Numbered from the stretch's first letter, positions 55,340 through 63,442 are shown. The stretch: 64,000 nt of DNA from Limnochorda sp. L945t (GCF_035593305.1 NZ_CP141615.1:1364001-1428000), one strand, 5' to 3'. Numbers and translations are program-made. The notes: generated by a model not told the origin, from the sequence alone.

Positions 55340-56203
55340 ATGCCCATGCCTCTTGTCGGATTGTCGGAACTGCTCCGGCCCGCCCGGGAGGCGGGATACG
55401 GAATCGCTGCGTTCAACGTCTTCAACGTCGAGAGCGTCCGTGCAGTCATCGACGCGGCCGAGGCAGAGGAGGCCCCGGTCATCCTGATGACCGGCGCCAA
55501 CGATCTGGCTGCAACAGGCGAGGCCTATCTGGGTGAACTCGCCGTACGAGCCGCCGAGCGAGCCAGGGTACCGGTCTGTGTGCATCTGGACCACAGCAAG
55601 TCGTTCGACCTCGTCATGCGATGCATCCGGATGGGCTACACCTCCGTCATGATCGACGGGTCCCACCTGCCCTTCGACGAGAACGTCGCGCTCACCCGCA
55701 GGGTGGTCGAGGCAGCGCATGCCGCCGGCGTGGATGTCGAAGCCGAACTCGGTCAGGTCCTTCGGGGAAAGCACACCATGGTTGACCGGCAAAGCCAGCT
55801 CACAGACCCCGATGCAGCCGCCCAGCTCGTGAGGCAAACCGGCGTGGACGCCCTGGCCGTAGCCATCGGAACGGCCCACGGCCTCTACGACATACCTCCG
55901 CAGCTCGACTTCGCACGCCTGGAGAGAATCGCAGCGCTCTGCGACGTGCCGCTCGTCATGCACGGGGGCACCGGCACCCCTGATGACGCGATCCAGCGGG
56001 CCATCGCCCTTGGCATGGTCAAGGTCAACGTGGGAACGCAATTGCGCAAGGACTTCATCGAGGCGTTCGTCAGCGCAGCGGGCTCTTCGGGCGTCGACGT
56101 CCGCAAGCCGCTGGCCGCCGCCCGCGAGGCCATGCAGCGGACGGCCGCCGACCGGATGAGGGTCTTCGGCGCCGCGGGCCGCGCGGTCCGCCCTCGGGGA
56201 TAG
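55340..56203 (+). CDS. Class II fructose/tagatose-bisphosphate aldolase
   Basis: A 287-residue zinc aldolase of the FbaA/GatY family. VHLDHSKSFD holds the catalytic Asp and zinc His; further ligands are in AIGTAHGLY and VMHGGTGTPDD, and the phosphate-binding NVGTQLRKDF follows. It cleaves a ketohexose 1,6-bisphosphate to dihydroxyacetone phosphate and glyceraldehyde 3-phosphate. ATG 55340 has AGAGGG upstream. Last gene of the sugar operon. Whether it prefers fructose or tagatose stereochemistry cannot be told. Confidence 0.94.
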   Translation: MPMPLVGLSELLRPAREAGYGIAAFNVFNVESVRAVIDAAEAEEAPVILMTGANDLAATGEAYLGELAVRAAERARVPVCVHLDHSKSFDLVMRCIRMGYTSVMIDGSHLPFDENVALTRRVVEAAHAAGVDVEAELGQVLRGKHTMVDRQSQLTDPDAAAQLVRQTGVDALAVAIGTAHGLYDIPPQLDFARLERIAALCDVPLVMHGGTGTPDDAIQRAIALGMVKVNVGTQLRKDFIEAFVSAAGSSGVDVRKPLAAAREAMQRTAADRMRVFGAAGRAVRPRG

Positions 56204-56284
56204 CACTCCCCGGGCTTTGGGGCTCCGGCGCTCGCCGACCCCATCGCACGCGGGCAGTCTGGCAGGATGAGCAGTTTCCTGCTC

Positions 56285-57427
56285 TTACGAATAGAGGAGG
56301 TAGAGCGTCCGCCCGCGGGCGAAGGCGTCGGCGCCGACGGCCATGCGCGCCACGAGTTCGTCGAGCGGGGCGCCGCGGTCGATCATGGTGCGCAGGGCGT
56401 CCGTCGCGGCCAGCCGGTCGATCGCATAGGCGCCGTCGTCAAACCGGCGCCATTGGAATGCTTCCGGGTGCAGGTCCCTCAACGTCTTGAGGAAGACCAC
56501 GCCGGCCTTCACCGGCTCATAGGCGCTCCGGTCCACCACGTGGACTTGGACGCCCCGGCAGACCTCTCCCTGGTACTTGTCGAACGTCGGGATGAAGTAC
56601 GCCTCCCGGATCAACGCGCCCCGCACCCCGGCGGCCTCCATGTTCTCATACAGTGCGTCGACCAACCGCGCCGACGACACCCAGGGCGCCCCGATGAGCT
56701 CGAAGGGCCGACACGTGCCCCGCCCTTCGGACAAGTTGGTCCCCTCGAAGAGCACGGTCCCCGGATACACCGTCGCCGTCTCCAGCGTGGGCATGTTGGG
56801 CGAGGGCATGACCCAGGGGAGCCCCGTCTCGTCGAACCACATGCTTCGCCGCCACCCGTCCATCGTGACGACCTCGAGGGCAGCCCTCCACCCTCTCGTC
56901 CCGTTGAGGTACCGAGCCAGCTCGCCCACGGTGAGGCCATAGCGGAACGGCAGCTCGTAGTCTCCCACGAAGGAGGCGAACGCCGGGTCGAGCGTGGCCC
57001 CCTCCACGATCACCCCGTTGAGGGGGTTGGGACGGTCAAGGACGATGAACTTGAGACCTTCGCTTGCGGCCGCCTCCAGCGCGTACGCCATGGTGTAGAT
57101 GTAGGTGTAGAACCGCACGCCCACGTCCTGGATGTCGAACACCAGCACGTCGAGGCCCCTCAGCATGGCAGGCGTGGGGCGCTGCGTCTTGCCGTAGAGG
57201 CTATGGACGCGCACGCCGGTGCGCGGGTCGACGAAGTCCTCGACGGGAATGGCATCCTGAACCGCTCCGCGGGCCCCGTGCTCCGGGCCGAACAATGCCT
57301 TCAGCTTCACGCCGGCTTGCAGCAGTACGTCGGCGGTGCTCTTGAGTTCCCTCGTCAGGCCCGTGGGGTTGGTGATCAGCCCCACGCGCAGGTCGCGCAG
57401 GTTCGCTGCGCCACGTTCCACCAGCAC
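56285..57427 (-). CDS. NamZ-like (DUF1343) exo-beta-N-acetylmuramidase, apparent 5' frameshift
   Basis: A 380-residue protein of the DUF1343 family, of which YbbC/NamZ of B. subtilis is an exo-N-acetylmuramidase. Motifs: VGLITNPTG, LFGPEHGARG, VHSLYGKTQRPT, LVFDIQDVGVRFYTYI, VLDRPNPLNG, PSPNMPTLETATVYPG and FEGTNLSEGRGT. The frame opens at GTG 57427 directly after a TGA. If one C were removed from the C5 run at 57433-57437 the frame would extend to VKAGVDVLVERG, the normal family beginning. No signal peptide is visible in either version. Confidence 0.88.
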   Translation of the reverse strand: MLVERGAANLRDLRVGLITNPTGLTRELKSTADVLLQAGVKLKALFGPEHGARGAVQDAIPVEDFVDPRTGVRVHSLYGKTQRPTPAMLRGLDVLVFDIQDVGVRFYTYIYTMAYALEAAASEGLKFIVLDRPNPLNGVIVEGATLDPAFASFVGDYELPFRYGLTVGELARYLNGTRGWRAALEVVTMDGWRRSMWFDETGLPWVMPSPNMPTLETATVYPGTVLFEGTNLSEGRGTCRPFELIGAPWVSSARLVDALYENMEAAGVRGALIREAYFIPTFDKYQGEVCRGVQVHVVDRSAYEPVKAGVVFLKTLRDLHPEAFQWRRFDDGAYAIDRLAATDALRTMIDRGAPLDELVARMAVGADAFARGRTLYLLYS

Positions 57428-57544
57428 GTCGACCCCCGGCCTTCACCGCGCCTGCTCCCATCGAGACCTTGCCTCCTCTTCTCACGAGTGGCCGAATGCG
57501 TGACCACGGTGGGGGCGGTCGATAGCAGGCCCCCCTCCCAGGCG

Positions 57545-57775
57545 TCACCGGGCACCGACGGAGTCGCGCAGGTGCTCCAGCAAGCCCTGCAACGCCGCGC
57601 CCACCTCGTCGGGACGGCTGTCGAGGTCGTCGGCCAGCTCACGCAAGGCCCGTTCCAGCAAGAAGAAGTCGAGCAGCGCCGCCGAGCGCTCCCGCTCCCG
57701 GGGCACAAGCGGTCTCGACCCGGCCGTCCGAAGGTACTCGCCCAAGAACGCCCCGACACGTACGCCGTCCAGCAG
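57545..57775 (-). pseudogene. C-terminal fragment of a maltokinase/trehalose synthase-type protein
   Basis: The minus-strand frame ends VGAFLGEYLRTAG, then LLDFFLLERALRELADDLD and SRPDEVGAALQGLLEHL. This is the closing helix set of maltokinases (normally FLLEKALYELGYELNNRPDW). The kinase core is absent and several normally invariant residues are changed. It is a relic. Confidence 0.55.
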
Positions 57776-57984
57776 CGGGCGCCACGATCGAGGGCCGGGA
57801 GGTCTCCCTGCCTGCCCGCGCCGGTTGAAAGCCGGGCCCGAAGCGCACGGCGCCAGGGCGGGGTTTGGGTTCACGCTCGTCGTCGGGGCGGAGTCGGGCA
57901 TCGGCCCCATCCGCTGAAGGGCGGTGTACTCGAGGGGTCGAATATGGGGCCGTCCCGGGAACTTAGGGGGGAGACCATCACCCG

Positions 57985-59061
57985 GTGGACGGTGCTGCGC
58001 AAGTCACCGAAGCGAGGATGAGTGGGGTCTGGAAGGCTCTAGCAGCCGCCGTCCTGTTCGGGCTCAGCACGCCGCTGGCCAAGGGGCTGCTCGGGTCGAC
58101 GTCGCCTCAGGTACTCGCCGGCCTCTTCTACCTCAGCTCGGGGATCGGGTTGCGCCTGATGGGGCTGGTGCCGCGCCTTCGCCCCTTCTTGAGAGCGGAG
58201 GCCCCGCTGCGGCGGGAAGACCAGCCGTGGCTGGCGGGGGCCGTCGTGTTCGGTGGCATCCTGGGCCCGCTCCTCCTGCTGGTCGGCCTGCAGCGGACGA
58301 CCGGTTCGGCGGCCTCTCTGCTCCTGAACCTGGAAGGCGTCTTCACCGCGCTGTTGGCCTGGTTCGTGTTCAAGGAGAACGTCGACCGCCGCATCGCCCT
58401 CGGCATGGCCCTCATCGTCGCCGGCGGGACGGTCCTCTCGTGGCAGGGCGGCCCGGAGTGGGGAGAACTGGCCGGCCCCCTGGCGGTCGGCGCCGCGTGC
58501 TTGTGCTGGGCCATTGACAACAACCTCACCCAGAAGGTGTCCGCCGGGGATCCGGTCCAAATCGCGGCCATCAAAGGCCTGGTCGCGGGAAGCGTCAACG
58601 TCGGCATCGCGCTCGCGCTGGGCGCCGCGCCACCGCCGCCTTCCCTCGTGGCGGGTGCGGCGGCCGTCGGCTTTGCCTGCTTTCGCGTGAGCCTCATGCT
58701 CTACGTGTTGGGGCTACGGGAACTGGGGACCGCCCGCACTGGTGCTTACTTCTCCTTCGCGCCCTTCGTGGGGGCCGTGGCTTCACTGCTGCTGTGGCGA
58801 GAACCCGTGACGCCCTCCCTGGTGGCCGCCGGGGCGCTGATGGCCGCGGGCCTGTGGCTGCATCTCACGGAGCGGCACGACCACTGGCACGTCCATGAGC
58901 CGCTGGAGCACGTCCACCGCCACGTGCACGACGAACACCACCGGCACGAACACGCCCCCGACGACCCGACAGGCGAGCCTCACACCCACCTACACCGTCA
59001 CGAGCTGCTCGCCCATCGCCACGCGCACTTCCCCGACATCCACCACCGGCACCCCCACTGA
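57985..59061 (+). CDS. EamA/DMT-family transporter with a His-rich C-terminal tail
   Basis: A 358-residue protein with ten membrane helices in two EamA halves (about 15-150 and 170-295), e.g. LFGLSTPLAKGLLG and AAVGFACFRVSLMLYVLGL. The last about 65 residues form a cytoplasmic tail with 24 histidines, spaced as H-x-H and HH pairs. Such tails bind Zn, Ni or Co in metal carriers, so a metal-linked export role is plausible. GTG 57985 has GGGGGGAG upstream; ATG 58018 is an alternative start. The gene lies among decayed genes but is intact. Confidence 0.87.
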   Translation: MDGAAQVTEARMSGVWKALAAAVLFGLSTPLAKGLLGSTSPQVLAGLFYLSSGIGLRLMGLVPRLRPFLRAEAPLRREDQPWLAGAVVFGGILGPLLLLVGLQRTTGSAASLLLNLEGVFTALLAWFVFKENVDRRIALGMALIVAGGTVLSWQGGPEWGELAGPLAVGAACLCWAIDNNLTQKVSAGDPVQIAAIKGLVAGSVNVGIALALGAAPPPPSLVAGAAAVGFACFRVSLMLYVLGLRELGTARTGAYFSFAPFVGAVASLLLWREPVTPSLVAAGALMAAGLWLHLTERHDHWHVHEPLEHVHRHVHDEHHRHEHAPDDPTGEPHTHLHRHELLAHRHAHFPDIHHRHPH

Positions 59062-59196
59062 GCCCACGACTCTCGGCCGGGAGCGCGCCGGGCAGGTGCG
59101 TCCTCTTTGCCGCTGCGAATGGTGATAGCCGAGGAGCCCCTTCGCCACCGGCCGGGCACTCCACCGGTCCCACATGGAGCAAAACGGGTAGACCAC

Positions 59197-59398
59197 TTAC
59201 ATTAGAACCGGCTGCGGCTGCTGCAGCACCGCCACTCGCCGCGCCATGTGCCGGGTCCGCACATCGCCCGGCTTGACCAGGTGGCAGGCCACGTAGTGCC
59301 CGCCTCCCACGTCGATGAACGGCGGCTCGTGCACCTTGCAGATCTCCTCCGCCAGCGGGCAGCGCGTGTGGATCCTGAAAAAGCCGCGGCCTTCTTGG
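59197..59398 (-). pseudogene. C-terminal fragment of an oligopeptide/dipeptide ABC ATPase
   Basis: The minus strand reads RIHTRCPLAEEICKVHEPPF followed by GGHYVACHL, the cysteine-containing tail of OppD/DppD/F-type ATPases. Walker motifs and the rest of the protein are missing; sequence upstream belongs to the IS3 remnant. The insertion or a later deletion removed the main body. Confidence 0.75.
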
Positions 59399-59420
59399 CT
59401 CGGGAGACCGACCGGACCCG

Positions 59421-60121
59421 GTAGCCGCGTTCCGGTTCGTGGAGCACCCGAAGGCCCAGCACGCCGTCGCCATGCTGGGCCGGGTGCTGGAGGTCTCCAC
59501 CAGCGGGTATTCCGCATGGCGCCGCCGCCCGCCCTCCCGGCGGGCCCAGCAAGACCGGGAGCTCATGGATCGCATCCGGGCGTGCCACGCGCCTTCACCG
59601 CCGATGCGCCCAGCCGCCTCTGGGTGGCCGACCTGACCCAGCACCCCACCGACGAGGGGTGGCTGTACCTGGCGACCGTCCTCGACGCCTTCTCCCGCCG
59701 GGTCGTGGGCTGGGCCATGGCGGAGCGGGCCACGGCCGAGCTGGTCATCGACGCCCTGGACATGGCCGTCTGGAATCGACGGCCCCGTGGCGAGCTGGTC
59801 CATCACTCCGACCACGGCGCCCGGTACCCCTCCCTGGCCTTCAGCCGCCGCCTGGAGGCGGCCGGGATCCTGGACTCCATGGGCTCGGTGGGCGACGCCC
59901 TGGACAACGCGGTGGCGGAGAGCTTCTTTGCCACGCTGCAGACCGAGTTGCTGAATCGCGCGCCCTGGCCGACCCGTCAGGCCCTGAAGACGGCCGTCTT
60001 CGAGTACATCGAGGCCTTCTACAACCGTCGTCGACGCCACTCGGCCCTGGGATACCTGAGTCCGGAAGACTTCGAGAGGAGGTGGCACCTCCACCACGAA
60101 GTCCCCGCTACGGCTGCTTAG
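59421..60121 (+). mobile_element. Degenerate IS3-family element, transposase with internal deletion
   Basis: The first part (59421-59590) reads MLGRVLEVSTSGYSAWRRRP and RELMDRIRACHA, the start of IS3 OrfB. After a deletion of roughly 70 codons the frame shifts, and 59591-60121 encodes the integrase core: FTADAPSRLWVADLT, VLDAFSRRVVGWAMA, HHSDHGARYPSLAF, GDALDNAVAESFFATLQ and YNRRRRHSALGYLSPEDF. TGTCCACGGGATCGGATCAA downstream (60130-60149) looks like the right terminal repeat. OrfA and the left end are gone. Confidence 0.85.
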
Positions 60122-60341
60122 CCACAGGCTGTCCACGGGATCGGATCAACCCCAGTATGGGCAGACCCAGTTTGTTGTTCACGACGGTCACGGAGACTTA
60201 CGAACGGGTGAGTATGCACGGGGTTTCCTTCGAGGCAGGCCGCGAAGACGCGCGTACGCGACGTCCACCCACCGAGCTTTCGGCGTGCACCAGATGCGGG
60301 CGGACGCGCACCCTGGCCGCTCAGGCCACGCGGTTACCCGC
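60122..60341. other. Gap after the IS3 remnant
   Basis: About 220 bp with the probable right end of the IS at 60130-60149 and otherwise nothing recognised. Confidence 0.4.
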
Positions 60342-60638
60342 TCAAAACCAGGCTCGGCGGAATCCCCGGCTTCCGTGGATGATGGCCAGCACTTCGACCC
60401 GTTGTTCCGCTACTCGGTAAACGAGTCGATACGGCCTTACGACAAGCTCCCGAATCGAAGGTTCGCCCAACTCGGGAACCACTCATCCCCGCTCACTTGT
60501 CTCGCCCAAGGAGCGGGCTGCGTGCAACAGGCGGGCGATGAGCGAGGCCGCGTAGCCCGGCGAGTCTCTGGCGACGTAGTCGGCGATGGCGTCCACATCC
60601 TGCAAGGCACGAAGGGTTCAGACTACTTCTCGAGCCAT
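60342..60638 (-). pseudogene. RelE/ParE-family toxin gene with two in-frame TGA codons
   Basis: Starting at ATG 60638 the frame reads MAREVV, TGA (60620-60618), TLRALQDVDAIADYVARDSP and AASLIARLLHAARSLGE, a second TGA (60485-60483), VVPELGEPSIRELVVRPYRL and VYRVAEQRVEVLAIIHG, ending at TGA 60344-60342. This is a complete 98-codon RelE/ParE-type toxin except for the two stops, which sit where Trp (TGG) and Arg (CGA) are normally found; each needs one transition. It overlaps the antitoxin by 16 bp. The toxin is inactive unless read through. Confidence 0.85.
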
Positions 60639-60811
60639 CGAGCAAGCCGTCGCTCTGCTTCCTCCTGGGCCACCACGTACCCCTGGCGGGCGTCTGAAAG
60701 GCTAAGCTCGATCTTCTGGCGAACGTACAGGTGGTATTGCACATCCCCCAGCGAGCAGTCGTCCGGCAACTGCTCCAGAAGGCGCCGGATCTCTTCTTTC
60801 ACCGAGGCCAC
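60623..60811 (-). CDS. Antitoxin of a RelE/ParE-type module
   Basis: A 62-residue acidic helical protein: VKEEIRRLLEQLPDDCSLGD and VQYHLYVRQKIELSLSDAR, then EEAERRLARWLEK. It matches small antitoxins that precede RelE/ParE toxins. GTG 60811 or the second GTG four codons on is the start. It is intact although its toxin is broken, and it has a promoter with TATGAT at 60859-60854. Confidence 0.8.
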   Translation of the reverse strand: MASVKEEIRRLLEQLPDDCSLGDVQYHLYVRQKIELSLSDARQGYVVAQEEAERRLARWLEK

Positions 60812-60853
60812 CGCACTAACCCCCTCTGCGCAGCAGCATGCAGGTGCACCCGA

Positions 60854-60862
60854 ATCATACCA
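60854..60862 (-). promoter_or_regulatory. Extended -10 promoter of the antitoxin gene
   Basis: TGG-TATGAT on the minus strand, with a weak TCGACG 17 bp further upstream. The start near 60847 gives a leader of about 35 nt. Confidence 0.5.
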
Positions 60863-61466
60863 TCCGGGCCGGGACCCGTCGAGTTGTCGCAGCCACGCCC
60901 GGCCGCAGCCCCAAAACTCTCATACGGGTCATCCAGAGCCACGGTACGAGGATCTCGGCAGCGAGCGCCCGCTGACCTCGAAGCGCGGCACGGCAACGGG
61001 TCACCCGGGGCGCCCCCGAGTCACCTTCCCGTCGTTGCCGGGCGGCCGGCCTTCGCATCGCAGCGAAGAGCGCAACGACGAGCCAACCCAGCGAGAGCTG
61101 CAGCACCACGTGGTTCGCATCGGGAACCGGGTGGTCGGCAATCGGCGGCAGGAACTTGTACGTGCGTCCGAAGAACCGCAGGTAGGCTTCCCCCGCCCCG
61201 TTACCCGTGCCGAAGAAGTACGGCGGCCACCAGCTTGCGACCTGAAGCGCCAGCCACAGCCCGTAGAACGCCCCGGCGACGCGTAGAGCAACCCGGCTAC
61301 CTCTCGATGTCCATGCCATCAGGGCGAGTTGGAACCCGCCCAACGCTATATCGAGAGGTTGTTGCGGGTTGCCGCCGGCGAGGTCGTTCCAGGGGAACAG
61401 GTCGATCCACTCGACGGATTGAAAGTAAAGGAAAAGCACCATCTGCGGCACCAGTGCGTTGGCCAT
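60855..61466 (-). CDS. Unknown four-helix membrane protein
   Basis: About 203 residues from ATG 61466, which has GGAGGCAGG upstream. Four hydrophobic stretches are seen: ALVPQMVLFLYFQSVEWIDL, PLDIALGGFQLALMAW, RVAGAFYGLWLALQVASWW and HVVLQLSLGWLVVALFAAM. Loops contain PPYFFGTGNG and FGRTYKFLPP. I do not recognise the family. The C-terminal 60 residues are Arg-rich and may not be part of the folded protein. Its end overlaps the antitoxin promoter. Confidence 0.6.
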   Translation of the reverse strand: MANALVPQMVLFLYFQSVEWIDLFPWNDLAGGNPQQPLDIALGGFQLALMAWTSRGSRVALRVAGAFYGLWLALQVASWWPPYFFGTGNGAGEAYLRFFGRTYKFLPPIADHPVPDANHVVLQLSLGWLVVALFAAMRRPAARQRREGDSGAPRVTRCRAALRGQRALAAEILVPWLWMTRMRVLGLRPGVAATTRRVPARMV

Positions 61467-61582
61467 CGGCCTGCCTCCCCCGATCCGGGCGGCGCACCCC
61501 GTTTGTTCCATCCGCGTCCCGTTCGTCCGTCCGCACAATACCCTGCCGCTGGAGGTCGCGCTCGTGGGTCTACCACCCGTGG

Positions 61583-62064
61583 CTACGGCCCAAGGTACGC
61601 CAGGCTCCTTCGAAGCTTCCGCTCGTGCTGGCGTACGTGGGCTTCCATGCGAAGCAGGGTGGCACGCAGGTCGCGGGGTTTCGCTCCGGCTTTGGCACGG
61701 ATGCCGGGCAGATCCCGCCCGCCGGCTTCGACGACCAGTTGCTCGAGTCGGCGTTGCGCCGCCCTAAGGCGGCGGATGAGCCCGGCCACGGGCTCATCCG
61801 CGTTAGCTCGAACGGTCGGGCGTTGAGCTGAGCGAAGGTGCCCACCGGCAGCACCGGTTCCTCGCCCCGGAGCAAGGCGCCGATGGTGCCGGCGTGCGTC
61901 TCGTGCCAGAAAACGAGGTGGACGAGCACCTCTCTTGGGCCCCACTCGCCAGGATGGAGCCACGCCTCGGGGAGCCTCGCAATATACGCCGTGAACGACT
62001 CCACGGCAGCCCGCAGCCGCAAGGCTGCTTCGCTTGCCGTCGCCGGGCTCGCTGAGCGCGCCAC
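61583..62064 (-). pseudogene. DinB-like four-helix protein split by a frameshift
   Basis: From GTG 62064 the frame encodes LRAAVESFTAYIARLPEAWL, WGPREVLVHLVFWHETHAGT and GTFAQLNAR; from about 61822 the similarity continues one frame over as VRANADEPVAGLIRRLRAAQ and AHVRQHERKLRRSLAYLG, ending at 61583. Together they make a normal DinB/DfsB-type bundle of about 160 residues with its metal His residues. A single missing base near 61813-61822 explains the break. Confidence 0.7.
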
Positions 62065-62085
62065 CTGCCGTTTCCCTTCGATCGT

Positions 62086-62565
62086 TCACCCGACCGGGAA
62101 TTCAACGCGCGTGACGTGCTGCGACGGGTCCGGTGTCGAAGCCGGATCCGTGAGGTACCACTCCCGCGGCGGCCCCGTCACCCGCAGCCCGCTCGCCTTG
62201 ATGTGGTCGAGCAGCGCCCGGTACGCATCGCCGAGTTCGCCGTACGGCCCCACGTGCTTCACCCAGGCCACTCGCTTGCCCGGAAGGGTCAGGACTTCGA
62301 CCGGCCCTGCCGGCGAGTCGCCCCTGGGAAGGGGCTGGCCGACCGGCCATCCGGCAGCAAAGTCGGTTCGCTCGGGGTCGAACTCTTCATCGAAGTAGAC
62401 GGCTACCGGCGGGCCGTCCGGCCGGCGCCCCTGTTGCACCAGGTACGCCATGACCGCCGCGACCCGGGGGCCAGCCTCTCGCACGGCCCCCACCTTGCGC
62501 ACCATCATGGCCGTCACCGGCCGTACCTCTTCCACCTGGACGTCGTACTGCTGGATCGATCCGAC
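62086..62565 (-). CDS. GyrI-like small-molecule-binding domain protein, 5' end unclear
   Basis: About 155 residues of the GyrI/AraC effector-binding fold: YDVQVEEVRPVTAMMVRKVG, PVAVYFDEEFDP, TLPGKRVAWVKHVGPYGELG and YRALLDHIKASGLRV, ending REWYLTDP and RVEFPVG. Such domains bind drugs or cofactors, alone or behind a MerR/AraC DNA-binding domain. No HTH is present. No good start codon or ribosome site is seen; upstream sequence is a P-type ATPase relic in the same frame. Probably a truncated regulator or stand-alone domain. Confidence 0.6.
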   Translation of the reverse strand, partial: VGSIQQYDVQVEEVRPVTAMMVRKVGAVREAGPRVAAVMAYLVQQGRRPDGPPVAVYFDEEFDPERTDFAAGWPVGQPLPRGDSPAGPVEVLTLPGKRVAWVKHVGPYGELGDAYRALLDHIKASGLRVTGPPREWYLTDPASTPDPSQHVTRVEFPVG

Positions 62566-62615
62566 CGGCGGAGCGCATCCGGCCCGGCGCGACAAGGATG
62601 CCAAGGACGACGTCC

Positions 62616-62730
62616 GTCGGTCATGAGGCCTAAGTCGGCGGCCTCGAGGGCGGCTCGAGTTCCCAGTGACCCCCAGAGCGATGCCCACGTCAGCCTGCGC
62701 CAGGGCGGGAGCGTCGTTGACTCCTGTGCC
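62616..62730 (-). pseudogene. Fragment of a P1B-type (metal) ATPase
   Basis: [20 protein letters not shown] (62730-62671) is the hinge motif of P-type ATPases with the first Asp changed to Thr. In the next frame LGTRAALEAADLGLMTD (62666-62616) continues the same protein. So a frameshift and large deletions left about 38 codons of a heavy-metal pump. It has nothing to do with kdpB by position. Confidence 0.75.
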
Positions 62731-62861
62731 CGGCGACCCCAACGGCTCATCCCCGCCCGGGGGATCATTGCATCTCGCAACGGTGTGAGGGCCGGCGCTT
62801 GCCACTGTTGTACGCTATCGGGCCAGCCCCCGGGGAATCGCGGCAAAGTCAGGAGGGATGG

Positions 62862-63107
62862 TCAGCGTGAGGGGTCGTTGTTGAGCAGTCGGCGCAGCTC
62901 TTCGACCGTCAACCCGGCCTGGTCCAGGATGGACATCAGCAGCCGCGGGTAGATGATCTCCCCGCGATGAACCGGAACGGTGACCAACGAGCTCCCTTCT
63001 CGCCTCAGGTGATGATGACTGCCCTTGATCCGGACGACCCGAAAACCCGCTCGCTGGAGTGCGCGCACGAGTTCCGCCCCCGTCACCCGGGGTGCCCGAG
63101 GGCTCAC
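62862..63107 (-). CDS. hicA: HicA-family mRNA interferase toxin
   Basis: An 81-residue double-stranded RNA-binding-like protein. VTGAELVRALQRAGFRVVRI and the catalytic GSHHHLRR are the HicA signature, followed by VPVHRGEI. HicA cuts mRNA when freed from HicB. GTG start overlapping the hicB stop by 4 bp. The active-site His is intact. Confidence 0.92.
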   Translation of the reverse strand: MSPRAPRVTGAELVRALQRAGFRVVRIKGSHHHLRREGSSLVTVPVHRGEIIYPRLLMSILDQAGLTVEELRRLLNNDPSR

Positions 63108-63334
63108 ACAGGCACCTCGACTTCCTCGATGGAGACGTCCACATCGCCCTCTGGGATCGGTTCACCGTTCGCTGCGAGGGCCTGCAGATGCCCCTCGATG
63201 GCCTCCCGGACCCTTTCCAGCGCCTGCTGGCGGGTGCTGCCCTGGGTGAAGCAACCGGGCAAGGCTGGCACACGGACCACGTAGCCGGGCCCATCCTCGT
63301 CCCACTCTAAAACGACCTTGAAGCGCCGCACCAC
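63104..63334 (-). CDS. hicB: HicB-family antitoxin
   Basis: A 76-residue protein with the partial RNase H fold of HicB: FKVVLEWDEDGPGYVVRVPA, LPGCFTQGSTRQQALERV and REAIEGHLQAL. It lacks the C-terminal DNA-binding domain of longer HicB proteins. GTG start with GGAAGG upstream; TGC-TATCAT at 63366-63358 could be its extended -10. Antitoxin-first order, coupled to hicA. Confidence 0.9.
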   Translation of the reverse strand: MVRRFKVVLEWDEDGPGYVVRVPALPGCFTQGSTRQQALERVREAIEGHLQALAANGEPIPEGDVDVSIEEVEVPV

Positions 63335-63357
63335 GGCATCTTCCTTCCCCGACCCTC

Positions 63358-63366
63358 ATGATAGCA
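63358..63366 (-). promoter_or_regulatory. Probable extended -10 of hicBA
   Basis: TGC-TATCAT on the minus strand, 24 bp before the hicB start; no clear -35. Confidence 0.4.
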
Positions 63367-63442
63367 CGCCAAGAGGCCAGTAGGACGCCACGCGGGGCAC
63401 AATCCGCTCGCGGGCACAGCAGCTTCTGCTGCCGTGGGTGAA

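Noticed and set aside
60342-60638. TGA read as Trp or selenocysteine in the toxin gene
   Set aside because: Many housekeeping genes here end at TGA (sufC, sufD, kdpA region), one of the two codons replaces Arg rather than Trp, and no SECIS-like structure was seen.
62086-62805. A genuine fusion of a P-type ATPase hinge with a GyrI domain
   Set aside because: The ATPase similarity changes frame inside the segment and no functional part of the pump remains; the shared frame is accidental.
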